From Gigaspora margarita (taxonomy: Eukaryota > Glomeromycota > Glomeromycetes > Diversisporales > Gigasporaceae), in contig WTPW01000195.1 in assembly GCA_009809945.1 (NCBI GenBank), positions 266,677 to 330,676 on the forward strand: a stretch of 64,000 nt of DNA, read 5' to 3'. The notes beneath the pieces were generated by a model. That model was given only the letters and a program-made list of their open reading frames with translations, did not search any database and had not been told where the DNA came from. Shown piece after piece: positions 44,171-55,149 of this stretch. Both the position numbers and the translations under genes were made by a program. Positions within the stretch are counted from its first letter, which is position 1; each line of letters opens with the position of its first letter.

Positions 44171-44699
44171 GGGAGCATCCATAAATAACGTTATGTACCC
44201 CTACATAGTAGCTCTTGACCCCCCTCCACTATATAAAAAAATTTTTAAAAATACGTATGTTTATATATAAAATTTTACAAAAACTTGATATATAATGACC
44301 CAGTAATCCAATCTGGATTATATTGGTACCATTCGATTCGTCTCTATGAGACGAATCCAATGGTACCAAAATCATTTCATTTGGATCACTGGATCACGTT
44401 TTATTAACGAAATACTATTGATTTTATAGTAATTTTATAAGAAAACATAATAACCAATAGTATTTCGTTAATAAAACGTGATCCAGTGGTCTAAATCAAA
44501 TGAAATTGGTACCATTCGACTCCTCTCCTCGAGGCGGTTCGAATGGTACCAAAATCATCCAATGTGGACCACTGGGTCAAGTTTTAGACAAATTTTTATA
44601 AAATAATTGTGTTATATTGGGGGGACCCCCTACATATTGGAAAATCGTTATATTTTGGGGGACCCCCCCTCAAGCATAACGTTATTTATAGATGCCCCC
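44171..44699. mobile_element. Harbinger-like MITE carrying a nested palindrome
   Basis: The ends GGGAGCATCCATAAATAACG and CGTTATTTATAGATGCCCCC are flanked by TTA (44168-44170, 44700-44702). Poly-C/G words (GACCCCCCT, GGGGGGACCCCC) follow each end. The interior (44298-44580) is a palindrome whose two arms each contain their own hairpin (GGTACCATTCGATTCGTCTC and GACGAATCCAATGGTACC). Confidence 0.85.
44298..44580. repeat. Double hairpin module inside the Harbinger-like MITE
   Basis: Two modules (44298-44400, 44465-44580) are arranged tail to tail around ACGAAATACTATTG and its complement. The outer words CACTGGATCACG and CGTGATCCAGTG pair. Confidence 0.8.
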
Positions 44700-44702
44700 T
44701 TA

Positions 44703-45070
44703 TAATTAAGTATGTAGTAAATTATGAAATGCATGTATTTAATTATAAGCCCAAAGTAGGTTAAAAAGGCTATTTTTTGAAAATTAGCTTTCAAATTTAT
44801 CCTTAATAGTTACCAACTTATCAAACAATGCCCAACTCATCCTAAAACATCTAAGTATTTTAACAAATAGTAAAGTACTTCTTATTACAGCTTAGTATAG
44901 CTCTTTTATTGAGTTTTATTAGTTTTTTGACTTGTCAAGATGTCCAAAAAGCTTCTTTGTTTGATGTAACAAGTGCTTTATTTGTTAGTTTGTCAACTCA
45001 CTTAGAAGCAAATTTTTGTAAAACAGTTTATCAAAAAAATGGCTCAAAAAATCAAATTAGCTAATATGAC
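44703..45070. other. AT-rich, no gene seen
   Basis: No frame or terminal repeat recognised. It may be older host-repeat sequence. Confidence 0.4.
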
Positions 45071-45073
45071 ATT

Positions 45074-45285
45074 TTGATTAGTGTTCTGAAATTGGGTTCG
45101 GTTCAGTTCGGGTTCAGTTCAGGTTCAGTCAAACCTGAACCCGAACTTAAAATTTTGCAGATCTTTGAACCCGAACTCGAACTAAACCTAGAATTAATGA
45201 ACCCGAACCAAACTCGAACTTGAAATATTTGTTTAGTCTGAGTTCAGTTCGAAGTTCATGAACAGGTTCGGGTTCAGGTAATAAT
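45074..45285. mobile_element. GGTTCGGGTTC-word element (probable hAT MITE)
   Basis: It starts TAGTGTTCTGAAATTGGG and holds about fifteen GGTTCGGGTTCAG / CTGAACCCGAACC words in both orientations. The right terminus is not clear. It is related to 49745-49966. Confidence 0.65.
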
Positions 45286-45354
45286 TAAACCAAAAAACTA
45301 GAGTAGAATAGATAAGGCCGTAGAGATTGAATTCGAACATGATATGCCAATTGC

Positions 45355-45782
45355 TTGGTCAAATCGATAATGATCGATCATGATTGATCAAACTTAATGA
45401 TCGATCATAGATCATTAAAATTCTTAATGATCTAAAATAGATCGTTAAGATTCTTGACAATCTATATTAGATTATTAAAAATAGATCGTTAAGAATCTTA
45501 ATGATCTATTTTAGATCATTAAAAATAGATCATTAAGAATCTTAATGATCTAAAATAGATCATTATGATTCTTAACAATCTATTTTTAAATCATTAAAAT
45601 TCTTAATGATCTAAAATAGATCATTAAGAATCTTAACGATCTATTTTAGATCATTAAGAATTTTAATAATTTAAAAATAGATCATTAAGATTCTTAATGA
45701 TTTATTTTAGATCATCAAGATTCTTAATGATCTAAAATAGATCGTTAAGATTCTTAACGATCTATTTTAGATCATTAAAAAT
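45355..45782. repeat. GATCATTAAGAATC palindromic array, left part
   Basis: About 16 units of around 26-30 bp alternate TCTTAATGATCTAAAATAGA and its complement. The array continues at 48790-49215 after the inserted hAT element. The units themselves are near-palindromes, so the array can fold in many ways. Confidence 0.85.
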
Positions 45783-46074
45783 TAGGGATGTTATCCTGTT
45801 TAAACTAGTCAATTTGTGCTTGAAAACCTGCTAAACACTGATTCAAAGCACACATGTCTCAAACTCTGATTACACAAATTTATTAATAATTATGCTTGCT
45901 AAACATGTTAAACCAAAGCAATGTTATTACTATTTATTAAATACATGACATGAACTTTACTATTTATTACTGTAAATACATGAAAAATATTATATTATTC
46001 ATTTCATTGCATCTATTATTTATTAATTTATTGACCTTCCACGCAATCAATAATACCTGATTCATACCAAATTT

Positions 46075-46195
46075 TTAAGTAAAGGCTTGCACATTTTCTT
46101 TTGATAGACGGTTGTATATTGAATTAATTGTAGTTTTTGCTTTAGAAAACATTACTTCGCTAGAGATGTTTGTACTTCGTACTTCATAATATAAA
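46075..46195 (-). pseudogene. hAT transposase C-terminal remnant
   Basis: The minus strand reads SSEVMFSKAKTTINSIYNRL followed by SKENVQAF. This corresponds to the S-E-R-x-F-S-x-A segment and the following R-x-x-L of the hAT dimerisation domain, with the usual Arg replaced by Val. A stop follows and no longer frame survives. Confidence 0.6.
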
Positions 46196-46537
46196 TTAAA
46201 AAAAATGCTTTGTGCGACAAACTGTCATAATGAAAGTGAATAACATGGTATTATTTATTAATAAATAATTGAAGATATTTGTTTTCAGCAATGGAAAATG
46301 TTTAAAGAGATAGGTTTATTTGCAAAATCAGATCAGTGCTTTATAGTTCAACATTTGCCTTGATGGCAACTAGAGATATTACCCAGAATAGCTGACCCAT
46401 ATGGGTCACCTGCCCTGACAGGTCACGGGTCAAAATTTGATTTAACCATGGTCAAACAGGTTAGAATTAAAATGTTAAAATTTTATTGAATCACTAATTA
46501 CATTTCATATAATCTCATTGTTAATGCATACGTACAT

Positions 46538-47656
46538 TGTGAGGGGCTATTTTACTATCACCTGGTTCAGGTCTTTAGACTTTGGGTCTGGTGAAGCTTC
46601 TACCAGGTGCTGATAAATTTCTTTTACTTGCTGTGGTTACAGTTGAATTGAGTAATTGTATTTTCGAATATTAATAATTCTCCTTTTACTTGGGTCTAAG
46701 TTTACTGCACTGCTTAATTCGGGGTCACATGTCATAAGATTTCGGCAAAGGCTTTGTAGGGTTTCAACGCCGCAAAATCACAGGAAGAGATCATAAATCC
46801 AATTTAAGAAATCATAGGGATTGGTGAATAAGGTAATCAATGTTTTTAATCAGCTTATATAAATAAGATTAAATGATCGAGTACTAATTCTCTTTTCTCT
46901 CTCTCTTGAAACGAAGTTGGATTGAACAATAATAACAAGTATTGGACAATTTCAACAAAATATGGATTTGGTTTTTGCTAGAGAGCAACTAATAGTTATT
47001 TTTATATCTTTGTTAACATGGTTCAATGATAAGTTTCAGAGCTTAACACTTCTACTCTAATTTCAAAGGTCTCGAAGCTCAACAAAGTGATTTGAAAAGG
47101 CTTTGAAATAGTAACAAGAACAGAAGAGTAAAACGGGGCAATGGATTATAGGTAAAACTTAGAGATAAGTATTTTTAACTACTGAGTCAAACGTTTCTAC
47201 TCTGATTTCGAAGGTCTGAAACTCTTACTAAGTTATTCACTTCTTTCCTGTCTTTATTTCTAGGTGCCAACGGCATTGCTTTTATACTTTTTACATCTTA
47301 TTTAATTACAGGTTTTGAATACAGCGAAAAGTGATATTAAAGTAATAAATGACAGTAATGCTACAAGGGTCATTAATATTAATGTGATAAAAGTGCTACA
47401 AATGCAATTAAAATGATTAATGATATTAATGCCATTAGTGACATTAATCGAATCATTTGGATTAATTGCACTGAGGTAACTAAATAAGGTAGTAATTGGT
47501 AATGTGGGGTTTGGTTTGAAACTTCGATACTAACTGTTTGAACCTTTTTCATTACCATAATTAAAAAAAAGAAGAATAACTACACTAATAATATAATACT
47601 AAAAAAAAAGAAATATATATAATAAAAAAATATAGTTGGTTCTGATGCCCTTCACA
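46538..47656 (+). mobile_element. Solo LTR (fossil), about 1.1 kb
   Basis: It starts TGTGAGGGGC and ends GCCCTTCACA, so it has TG...CA ends with short inverted termini. ACAT flanks both sides (46534-46537, 47657-47660). A TATA-like TATATAAATAAG at about 46857 fits a plus-strand LTR promoter. No internal coding region. The family is uncertain. The 4-bp duplication equals that of the gypsy fossil, but the sequence is unrelated. Confidence 0.65.
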
Positions 47657-47801
47657 ACATATATATGCTTATATAATTTAATCCTAATTCATAAGTAACA
47701 AAGCGACTTTAACTATTTATATACTTACATAGATACTGCACGAAATTCCATGAAAATTTTAACAATATTATGAAATTAATGCCCTCAAATTTTTACATTG
47801 T

Positions 47802-47912
47802 TTTCAAATTAGTGTGAATTGAATCCTGAAAATTCTATGAGCCTAATATTACTATTGTTTTCACAATAGCATCATAGGATTCTCAGAATTCAATTATCAC
47901 ACTAATTTGAAA
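47802..47912. repeat. 111-bp hairpin
   Basis: TTTCAAATTAGTGTGA and TCACACTAATTTGAAA, plus the inner AATTCTATGA/TCATAGGATT, form stems of about 40 bp around a short loop. It is inside the second hAT-like element and may be a small MITE. Confidence 0.8.
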
Positions 47913-48309
47913 GAAGATAATTAAAAAGCTTAATACGTAAACGTCCTATAAAAATGATTGTTACTGTTTAGCATTGAGTTTATTGTTAAATACTTGGCAA
48001 TATAAGTTTAAATTTTCTTAAATATCTACTATATACGTACATATGAATAATGAAATTTTAAGAGCATTAGATTGATTTCTTCAGTACGTATATAACGATT
48101 TTGAAGAATAACTATTGTTATACCAATAACAATGTTCTACTAACTTCTGTAAACTTAGGTATGACAGACACATGTCACAAGATTTTTCATATGACCCGTT
48201 GACCTGGGTCATAACTCGAGTTGATACTTGACCCATCTGGGTCGGTATTTTTTGACCCGGGTAAGATCTCTAATAGCAATATTTAGTTCGTTCCACCTTC
48301 CTGGATGAT

Positions 48310-48450
48310 TTTGATTCGTATCCATGTAATAAGATTTCATACAATGCTTGTAATATTATTTGTCACCAGTTTCAAGAAGCTTGTCCCAAAAGGGATCCTT
48401 CTTTAATCGTTTTGAAGAATGGTTTGCTATTTCTTTGAGTGTATCTGATA
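48310..48450 (-). pseudogene. hAT transposase N-terminal BED-finger-like remnant
   Basis: The minus strand reads KKDPFWDKLLETGDK, then a stop, then YYKHCMKSYYMDTNQNHPGR. The Trp, the spacing to K-H-C and the following S-Y-Y recall the BED zinc finger of hAT transposases, although the first Cys of the C-x2-C pair is lost. Identification is tentative and rests on its place opposite the dimerisation remnant. Confidence 0.5.
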
Positions 48451-48789
48451 CTAATTTGGTTTGAGACATTAAACTTAAAAGGTGGTAAATTCATTGAATT
48501 AATAAGTTGTTCAGGTATGGTTTTTAATTCATCATACAAAGTTCAAATAAAAAAAACCCCATTAATGTTTGTCATTATCACGCATAGAACTTTTAGATTA
48601 AATGAATAGTATCGTCATAATCACGCAATAAGAAACTTTTTGCTCATCAAATCGATTTCAGACTTAAACTTAAGCTTGATAAGTTTAAATATAATAATCA
48701 AAATCATGTGACTACAAAACTCGAGTTTAACTAGTTTGGTTTCAAACAGGGCCAAACTGAGTTTGGATGAACAGGATAACATCCCTATT

Positions 48790-49215
48790 AAAAATAGATT
48801 ATTAAGAATCTTAATGATCTATTTTAGATCGATAAGATTCTTAACGATCTATTTTTAAATCATTAAAATTCTTAATGATCTAAAATAGATTGTTAAGATT
48901 CTTAATGATCTATTTTAGATCATTAATGATTTAAAAATAGATCATTAAGAATCTTAATGATCTAAAATAGATCATTAAGATTTTTAACGATCTATTTTTA
49001 AATCATTAAAATTCTTAATGATCTAAAATAGATCGTTAAGAAACTTAATGATCTAAAATAGATCGTTAAGATTCTTAACGATCTATTTTTAAATTATTAA
49101 GATTCTTAATGATCTAAAATAGATCGTTAAGATTCTTAACGATCTATTTTTAAATTATTAAGATTCTTAATAATCTAAAATGGATCGTTAAGATTCTTAA
49201 CGATCTATATTAAAT
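48790..49215. repeat. GATCATTAAGAATC palindromic array, right part
   Basis: Continuation of 45355-45782 with about 16 more units. The last unit fades into GATCTATATTAAATTCC. Confidence 0.85.
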
Positions 49216-49404
49216 TCCAAGAGAGACCGTCCCAAATTAGGAGTCACCCGATTGTCACTTTTGTCATGTAAAAAATATCACATGTTGATTAGCTAATAAA
49301 ATTATAAAATAAAGAAAATCGAAATTAAAAAGAAATTTAACTAAAATTTATCGTTAAAGCTCAGACCCAGGTCAGATTATATTCAATGATCGCAAGTAGT
49401 CGCT

Positions 49405-49735
49405 ACATAGTAAAGTCTAAATTTTACTATGTAAATCGATAAAATTCGCTTAAGTAAAATTGTTTAGAAGAACAAAATGCATATATTCTAAAATTTTTCT
49501 CCAAATTGGAGAACTTTTTATTATTTGACTTTTAATTTTTATGTTCGTCGAACATGTTTTTTAAAAAGATTCTAATTTTTTCATTGAACGTAAAAATTAA
49601 AAGTCAAATAATAAAATTTTCTCCGATTTGGATAATAATTTCAGTAAATATGCATTTTAATCGCCCAAAAAAGTTTACTTAAGCGATTATTATCGATTTA
49701 TATAGTAAAATTTAAACTTTACTATGTAACAACTA
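49405..49735. mobile_element. Palindrome of the TTTACTWAG core family
   Basis: It is centred at about 49565 (GTTCGTCGAACATG). The arms pair over about 150 bp: TTTACTATGTAAATCGATAA, AGTCAAATAATAAAATTTTC and complements. It contains the CGCTTAAGTAAAATTG core. No coding. Confidence 0.75.
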
Positions 49736-49744
49736 TTATTGACC

Positions 49745-49966
49745 AGGGTTCAACCCGGGTTGGGTTGGGGTTTTACCGAACCCGAACAAGTTCACGAACT
49801 TTCGAACCGAACCTGAACTTAACCCAGACTTGGTTTAAAAGTTCAATACTGAACTCAGACAGAACTGCATTTTTTAAAATTAAGTCTGGTTCGGGTTCGG
49901 TTCGAATTTGGACTGAACTCGAACTCAATCCAATGTTCGGTTTGGTTCAGTTTTTAGGAATACTAA
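49745..49966. mobile_element. GGTTCGGGTTC-word element, second copy
   Basis: About twelve words of CCGAACCTGAAC/GGTTCGGGTTCGG, ending TTTTTAGGAATACTA, which resembles the inverted end of the 45074 copy. The open frame across it (49765-49983) is made of the repeat and is not a gene. Confidence 0.65.
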
Positions 49967-49979
49967 TTTTGACTTTAAT

Positions 49980-50580
49980 ATAAATAAATTATATGCTGAA
50001 CAAGTTTACTTAGAAGCCCAAAAAAGTTATCTTGATAAAAAAGAAATTTTATATTACAAACCCAAAAATTTTTAACTTTAGTATATAGCTAATCGATTTT
50101 TTTGTCAAAATAATCTATATTTTGCTACTAAATAAAATTGTTTAAAAATAATTTTACATAGTTTGTGATATTAAAATTAGTAAATACTGTCAGCCCTCCC
50201 CAAACTGGTATGCATAGTAAACAGGTTTTGTATTAGTTTTGGAAGGTTATCAGATTTGAAACATTATAAATGATTAGATTTATATATCAGGTACCAACTT
50301 GGTAGATTAAGTTTTTATCAGATTTGACAGGTTATCAATTTTGACAGAATCAGTTTGGGAAGGGCCAATAGTATTTGTTTTTGACAAAGTTACATTTTGA
50401 AATTAACAAAATTTTAGCTTGGTTTTTACACTCCTTTCTTGTTCTATATAACTATAAAATTTAATTTTAAATTAATTAGTTAAGCTAAAAAGAATTTATA
50501 GCTTAAAGTTTATAGTAAATTCATATAATTTTTATTATAGACAATATTTGAATCTATTTTAATAGAGCATGTCCTATGTC
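49980..50580 (-). repeat. M-family copy (minus) with a MITE
   Basis: GAACAAGTTTACTTAGAAGCCC, split as GAACAAGTTTAC and TTAGAAGCCC, then TAGCTAATCGATTTTTTTGTC and, after the MITE, GTTTTTGACAAAGTTACATT. The copy ends near GAGCATGTCCTATGTCTG. It is collinear with other M copies on the minus strand. Confidence 0.65.
50187..50373. mobile_element. pogo/Tigger-like MITE, 187 bp (relative of 6347)
   Basis: CTGTCAGCCCTCCCCAAACTG and CAGTTTGGGAAGGGCCAATAG are inverted ends. TA is on both sides (50185-50186, 50374-50375). It is the inverted relative of 6347-6533, with equal length and similar interior. Confidence 0.75.
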
Positions 50581-51925
50581 TGTTACTATATATAAAATTA
50601 GAAATTATACAAAATCATATATTTTAACTCTGGTTGTTTGAAAAAATAAAAAATGGCAGAATAAGATTCTTATATATAGAAATATAATTGTATATTATAT
50701 TTTTTTTAAAAAAAAAACCAGAAATAAAGCAAGATAATTTTTTCATAAATTTTATATAATCAATATTTTTTAGAATAGTATATTTATTTGCCAAATTTGT
50801 AGTAGTTATAAGCAATCTAATGCATTGGTTTAATATGCTATTGCTATATAATATTGAATATACATATATATATACTAGTTTTTTTCTATAAAAAAATTTT
50901 ATCCAAATTTCATTGGCTATATTCTAAAAAATGTTCTAAATAGAGTAATTTTTTGAATATACTATATATTGTACTGATTTTATACAATATTTATATTAAT
51001 ATTGTTAATCCAAAAATTTCTTTTTGTATCACAATTTAAAATTGTATAATAACATACTAGTATTCAAAAAATCAACTATATTTTAAATATTTTTCAGACA
51101 ATATCTACAATAACTGAGCAAACTTTTTTTATAAAATCACTTGGCATTACTACTTATATATGATACATATAGCATTATTTGAAATATTAGAGTTATTAAA
51201 AATTAGCTATTGCTTCAAAATAATGCCCAAATATATATTCTAATTAATGCATATATACTCAAAATAATGCACAAATGGGTGTTATTTCACAAAAATATAG
51301 TATACAAAATATCAATTTTCAAATTGCTAAACTTTTTACAATAATAAGATTTTAAAAAAATATTTGGTACATATATAGAGCTAATATAGCTCTATAAAGT
51401 TACTAGTTAGATTTTTTAAAAGATTCTTAAATAAAAGTTATAGTTAGTTAAAAAATTAAAACCTTTTGTATAACTGTTAAATTTAGTTTTGCTAATATTT
51501 TTATTAATATAAATAAGGAATACTAATTAATTTTAAACAATATTATGTGCTCTTTCAAATTGCCAAATTATACTATAAATAAAACCTTCTTGCATTTATC
51601 AATACTAATAACTATAATAAACTATTGCATAGTTCTGTATAGCATTGCTTGCTACCAAAAATAATTACATCTTTAATATAGTACAAATAGAGCTACAATC
51701 TATTATAGACTTTTGTGTTTAAAATATAGAAGTATTGTAAATAGTAGTAATATTATTATATTGCAATATTGCAATATTATAATTATGAATAGTAATTTTA
51801 AAATATAATATAATAGTAAAATTCTATAACTAAAATATAATATCAAAATGTTATAATATATAATTATGCAATATTGCAATATCAAAATATAGTGTAATAG
51901 TAATAGTCAAAGTACAGTAGAGGGA
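50581..51925. other. AT-rich, no gene seen
   Basis: It contains AATAATGCCC / AATAATGCAC words (51215-51290) and TATTGCAATATT words (51760-51880). Small open frames are Ile/Tyr/Leu AT artefacts. Confidence 0.5.
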
Positions 51926-51928
51926 ATA

Positions 51929-52705
51929 TAATATTGTGGCACTTTTTAAATATTTGAACAAAGCTAAATATGTAAGATGTAAAGCTAAAAACTAAAATAT
52001 AACTTCTTTAAATCTTATCTTTTAAATAAAAAAAAAGATTATAAAATTCTATGCAGTACTTTTTAAAATAATTAAATATATAATATAGTGTAATGTTACA
52101 CATTTATAAAAATAATAATTTTTTAAAACTTAGTTATTGTAATTGCTATATATTAAAAGTTAATTTTTATTAAGTAAACTAACCTTTTTTTAAGTGAAAT
52201 TTGTTCAGTATAACAAATTATATATAATTTTAAATTTTTAGAAAGTTTAAAATAATTTTAAGTTAAATACTATTAGTAAATATAAAACTCAAAATTATTT
52301 AATTTAAAATTAATAAACTGCTAAATATAGTAATTTTATTACTATATATAGTAATCTAATAAATTTTTTCAAAAAATTATAAAATTTTCAGAATATATAT
52401 AATTTGTTATGCTAAATAACTTTATTTAAAAAAATTACTAGTTTACTTGATAAAAAATTAAGTTTATATTACTATATTTAATAAGTTGAACTACTATTAA
52501 AATATAGTAAAATTTAGAAAATTATACTAATATAAAATTCTAAATTTTGCTTAAACTTAAATATTTTAAAAACTATTGTATAGAATTTTTTAAACCTTTT
52601 TTTTATTTGAAAGATATAGATTTTAAGAATTTATATTTTTATTTTTAGCTTTTTATCTTATATATTTAGCTTTGTACAAATTTTTAAAAAGTGTCCACAA
52701 TATTA
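51929..52705. mobile_element. 0.78-kb palindromic element
   Basis: Left ATAATATTGTGGCACTTTTT and right AAAAAGTGTCCACAATATTA are inverted. Arms with TTAGCTTTGTAC/GAACAAAGCTAA and the TTTACTTAG-like core pair around a centre near 52340. No coding. Confidence 0.7.
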
Positions 52706-52974
52706 TGTTCTCACACTGTATATGTCTATATATAATAGCTTAAAATGTGTTATTTATAAATTAAATAAGTTGACTCACCCAATTTTATATATAAATTTAT
52801 ACAAAAAAATCATTTAAATTAAATTTATTTACCATATGTGTCTGAAAATAAGCTACCTTTTTTGGCCAAAAAATTACACAAAAAAATATAGAGTAGCTTA
52901 TTTTCGAAATATTGAGTTTTTTGAAAAAATTAAAAAACATACTAATAACAAGTTGTCCAAATACACCAAATTTT

Positions 52975-53640
52975 TACTATCCCTTAGATTGTAACACAGG
53001 CAAATTTGCCTGCATATTTTAAAATTTTAATAAAATTTTAATAAAATTTTAAATATTGATTTTAGCAATACATTTTCTAAGTAAAAAATATTCTTTGAGT
53101 TTTGTTTTAGTAACTTTGTTATAAAAATTTTTTAAAATTATTAGAAAACTTTAGTATAATCAAAGTTTAAGTTCTTGTATTAGCATTGTTACTATTAAAA
53201 TTTTTCTTTAGATTTTTTTAAATTTTATATGTTCCGTTTATAAAAAAAAATTTTACTTCTAATATAAGTCTTGATTTTTACAAATAAATCATTAAAGTTG
53301 CAATAATAAAAGTTACCTTCCTTTATATAAACTACAATATTGTCTTAAGAACTATAGCTTTAAAACTAAAACTAAATAAGATTACAGAGAAATTGTGATA
53401 AAATTTTTTAAAAAATTTTTTTCTTAAAGATATATATTTTTAGCTTATATATAACTTAAAATTTTTTTCTTACAATATAAAAACTAATTTTGCAAAAAAG
53501 TAATCCTTATTTTTAAATATAATTGTACAAAGTTTTATTTAATTATCTTAATATTTAAAAAAAATAAATCAGAGCAAAAAAAGTGCAAAAACGCAGGCAA
53601 ATTTGTCTGTGTTCTACTACAATCTAAGGGATCATTTGCA
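52975..53640. mobile_element. TIR element with CAGGCAAATTTGCCTG ends
   Basis: ATCCCTTAGATTGTAACACA at the left pairs with TACAATCTAAGGGATC at the right. Next to each end is the palindrome GCAGGCAAATTTG(C/T)CTG. The interior is AT-rich without a frame. Confidence 0.7.
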
Positions 53641-53654
53641 AATTTTATATATAG

Positions 53655-53870
53655 ATATATATCGATTACTAACCGGTAAAATATATATCGATAATCAACA
53701 CCCCTGCCGATTATTATCGATAGTGATAGTAATCGATATATATCTGGTTAATTGATATATATCTACTAGATATATATCGATTAACCAAATATATATCGAT
53801 AATCAACACCCCTCTGATTATTATCAATAGTAATAGTAATCAATATATATCTAATATAATATCAATTAAT
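53655..53870. repeat. TATATCGAT block, head of Z copy 2
   Basis: The words ATATATCGATAATCAACACC and ATTATTATCGATAGT occur twice as units of about 108 bp, with many TATCGAT words around. A matching inverted block lies at 55615-55800. Confidence 0.75.
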
Positions 53871-54690
53871 AATTATTATATTCACATAATCATACTCGCA
53901 AGGTTTTGCAATTTATTATAAATTTTATTTTTTTATTTATTATTATTATATATTATATTTTAAATTAAATAATCAATATTTGCAAGTTTTCGCAATTTAA
54001 TATAAAAAATATTTATTTATTATTATTATATATTATATTATATTACATATTTTTATTATATATTATTATAAAAAAAATGAAACCCCAAAAAAAACCCCCC
54101 CGAAAAAAAATAACAAAAAAAAACAAACCTGAAAAAATAGTAATAATTTTTAACTACTTTCACACTTCATCGCTTATATTTACTACTTCTTGCAAAGTGT
54201 TAGAGAAGTTAGAGTTGTTGTTCTTGCAAGTACCAGAAAAGTCAAATCGTTTTCTTGCAAAGTTTTGAAAAAAGTCAGGAATAAATAAAATAAAATTAAA
54301 AAAATAAGTAAAAAAAAGAAAAACAAACAAAAACAAAAATGTAAGCAAACTAAATAAAAAAAAACAAAGCTTCAAATCTCTATTTTCCTAAAGTAAGAGT
54401 TCGTTTCTTATAATTTAGAAATCGTTGAAGGTTTTCACAATGTACTGGAATAATAAAAAAATAAAAATTAAAGAAATAAGTAAAAAGAAAACAACAGAAT
54501 ATAAGCAAACTGAATAAAAATAAAAATAAAACCCCAAATCTCTATTATATTTGCTTCTATTCGCAATATTCGCTTCTATTTGCTTATATTCACTTATTTT
54601 TGCTACTTTCTAAAAAATATAAAAAAAATAAAAAACTATTCTCAGAAGTGTTAGTGTTATACCACCTGTACAAACACAAGAGGAACAAGA
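53871..54690 (+). repeat. Z-family repeat, copy 2
   Basis: Collinear with 37741-38356 and 39265-39780: CGCAAGGTTTTGCAATTTAT, TTATTATTATATATTATATT, AAATAACAAAAAAAAACAAA, CTACTTTCACACTTCATCGC and CTTGCAAAGT words. It is open in short frames only because of A-rich stretches. Confidence 0.65.
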
Positions 54691-54692
54691 AA

Positions 54693-54800
54693 AATTACTC
54701 ATATGACCCGTATGAATGCAAGAGAACGAGCAAGACTACCCTATACGAATGCAAGAGAAATGAGCAAGACCACCCCATATGAACGCAAGAGAAAAAAAAC
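54693..54800 (+). repeat. Minisatellite of three units, about 36 bp
   Basis: The unit has CCATATGAACGCAAGAGAA and GAGCAAGACCACC; three diverged copies follow each other. It is richer in G and C than its surroundings. Confidence 0.75.
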
Positions 54801-54975
54801 AAATGAACCACCTACAAAAACACTAAAAATCTATGCAATACCATCTACAAGAATACCAAGAGGCACGTAAAGCTATTCCACAAGAACACCAATGACACAA
54901 GCTAGCGACAATTCCAATGATGACACCAACGACGACATCAACTACAACACCAGCGATGATACCAACTAGGACAAC
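54801..54975 (+). repeat. Low-complexity ACC/GAC-rich stretch
   Basis: ACACCAACGACGACATCAAC-type words, repeated irregularly. The frames here encode simple Asn/Asp/Thr or Val/Gly repeats. Confidence 0.55.
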
Positions 54976-55149
54976 ACCAATGCGTTGCCTTGTGCAAAGT
55001 ATCAAAAAGTCTCTATATTTCATACCAAAAAGTGTTTTTTTGTAGAAATAAAATAAAAAAAAATTAAAAAATAATAATAAATAAAAGAAAAAAAATGATA
55101 CTAAATGAAACGAAACATAACAAAAAAAAACAAAGCGAAAATGAAAAAA

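Larger units (their letters stand above)
46371..48272. mobile_element. Second hAT-like element, nested in the first
   Basis: The ends TAGAGATATTACCC and GGGTAAGATCTCTA are inverted. The flanks ATGGCAAC (46363-46370) and ATAGCAAT (48273-48280) match at six of eight positions. GACCC/GGGTC words repeat near both ends (CTGACCCATATGGGTCACC; GACCCGTTGACCTGGGTC). About 0.78 kb is its own sequence; the rest is a solo LTR. Confidence 0.75.
45783..48789 (-). mobile_element. hAT element (3.0 kb including nested insertions)
   Basis: The ends TAGGGATGTTATCCTGTT and AACAGGATAACATCCCTA are flanked by a perfect 8-bp duplication TTAAAAAT (45775-45782, 48790-48797). Without the nested 46371-48272 element it is about 1.1 kb and encodes only remnants of a transposase on the minus strand: a BED-finger-like start and a dimerisation-domain-like end. 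This is a deletion derivative of an autonomous element, now split. Confidence 0.9.

Noticed and set aside
45355-49215. CRISPR array (regular repeats near GATCATTAAGA)
   Set aside because: There are no unique spacers, the units are contiguous palindromes and the genome is eukaryotic.
49765-49983. 72-aa frame with charged composition
   Set aside because: It consists of GGTTCGGGTTC words of a MITE; the codons follow the repeat.
54600-54782. 60-aa Lys/Tyr-rich frame
   Set aside because: It is the translation of an A-rich tract and a 36-bp minisatellite.
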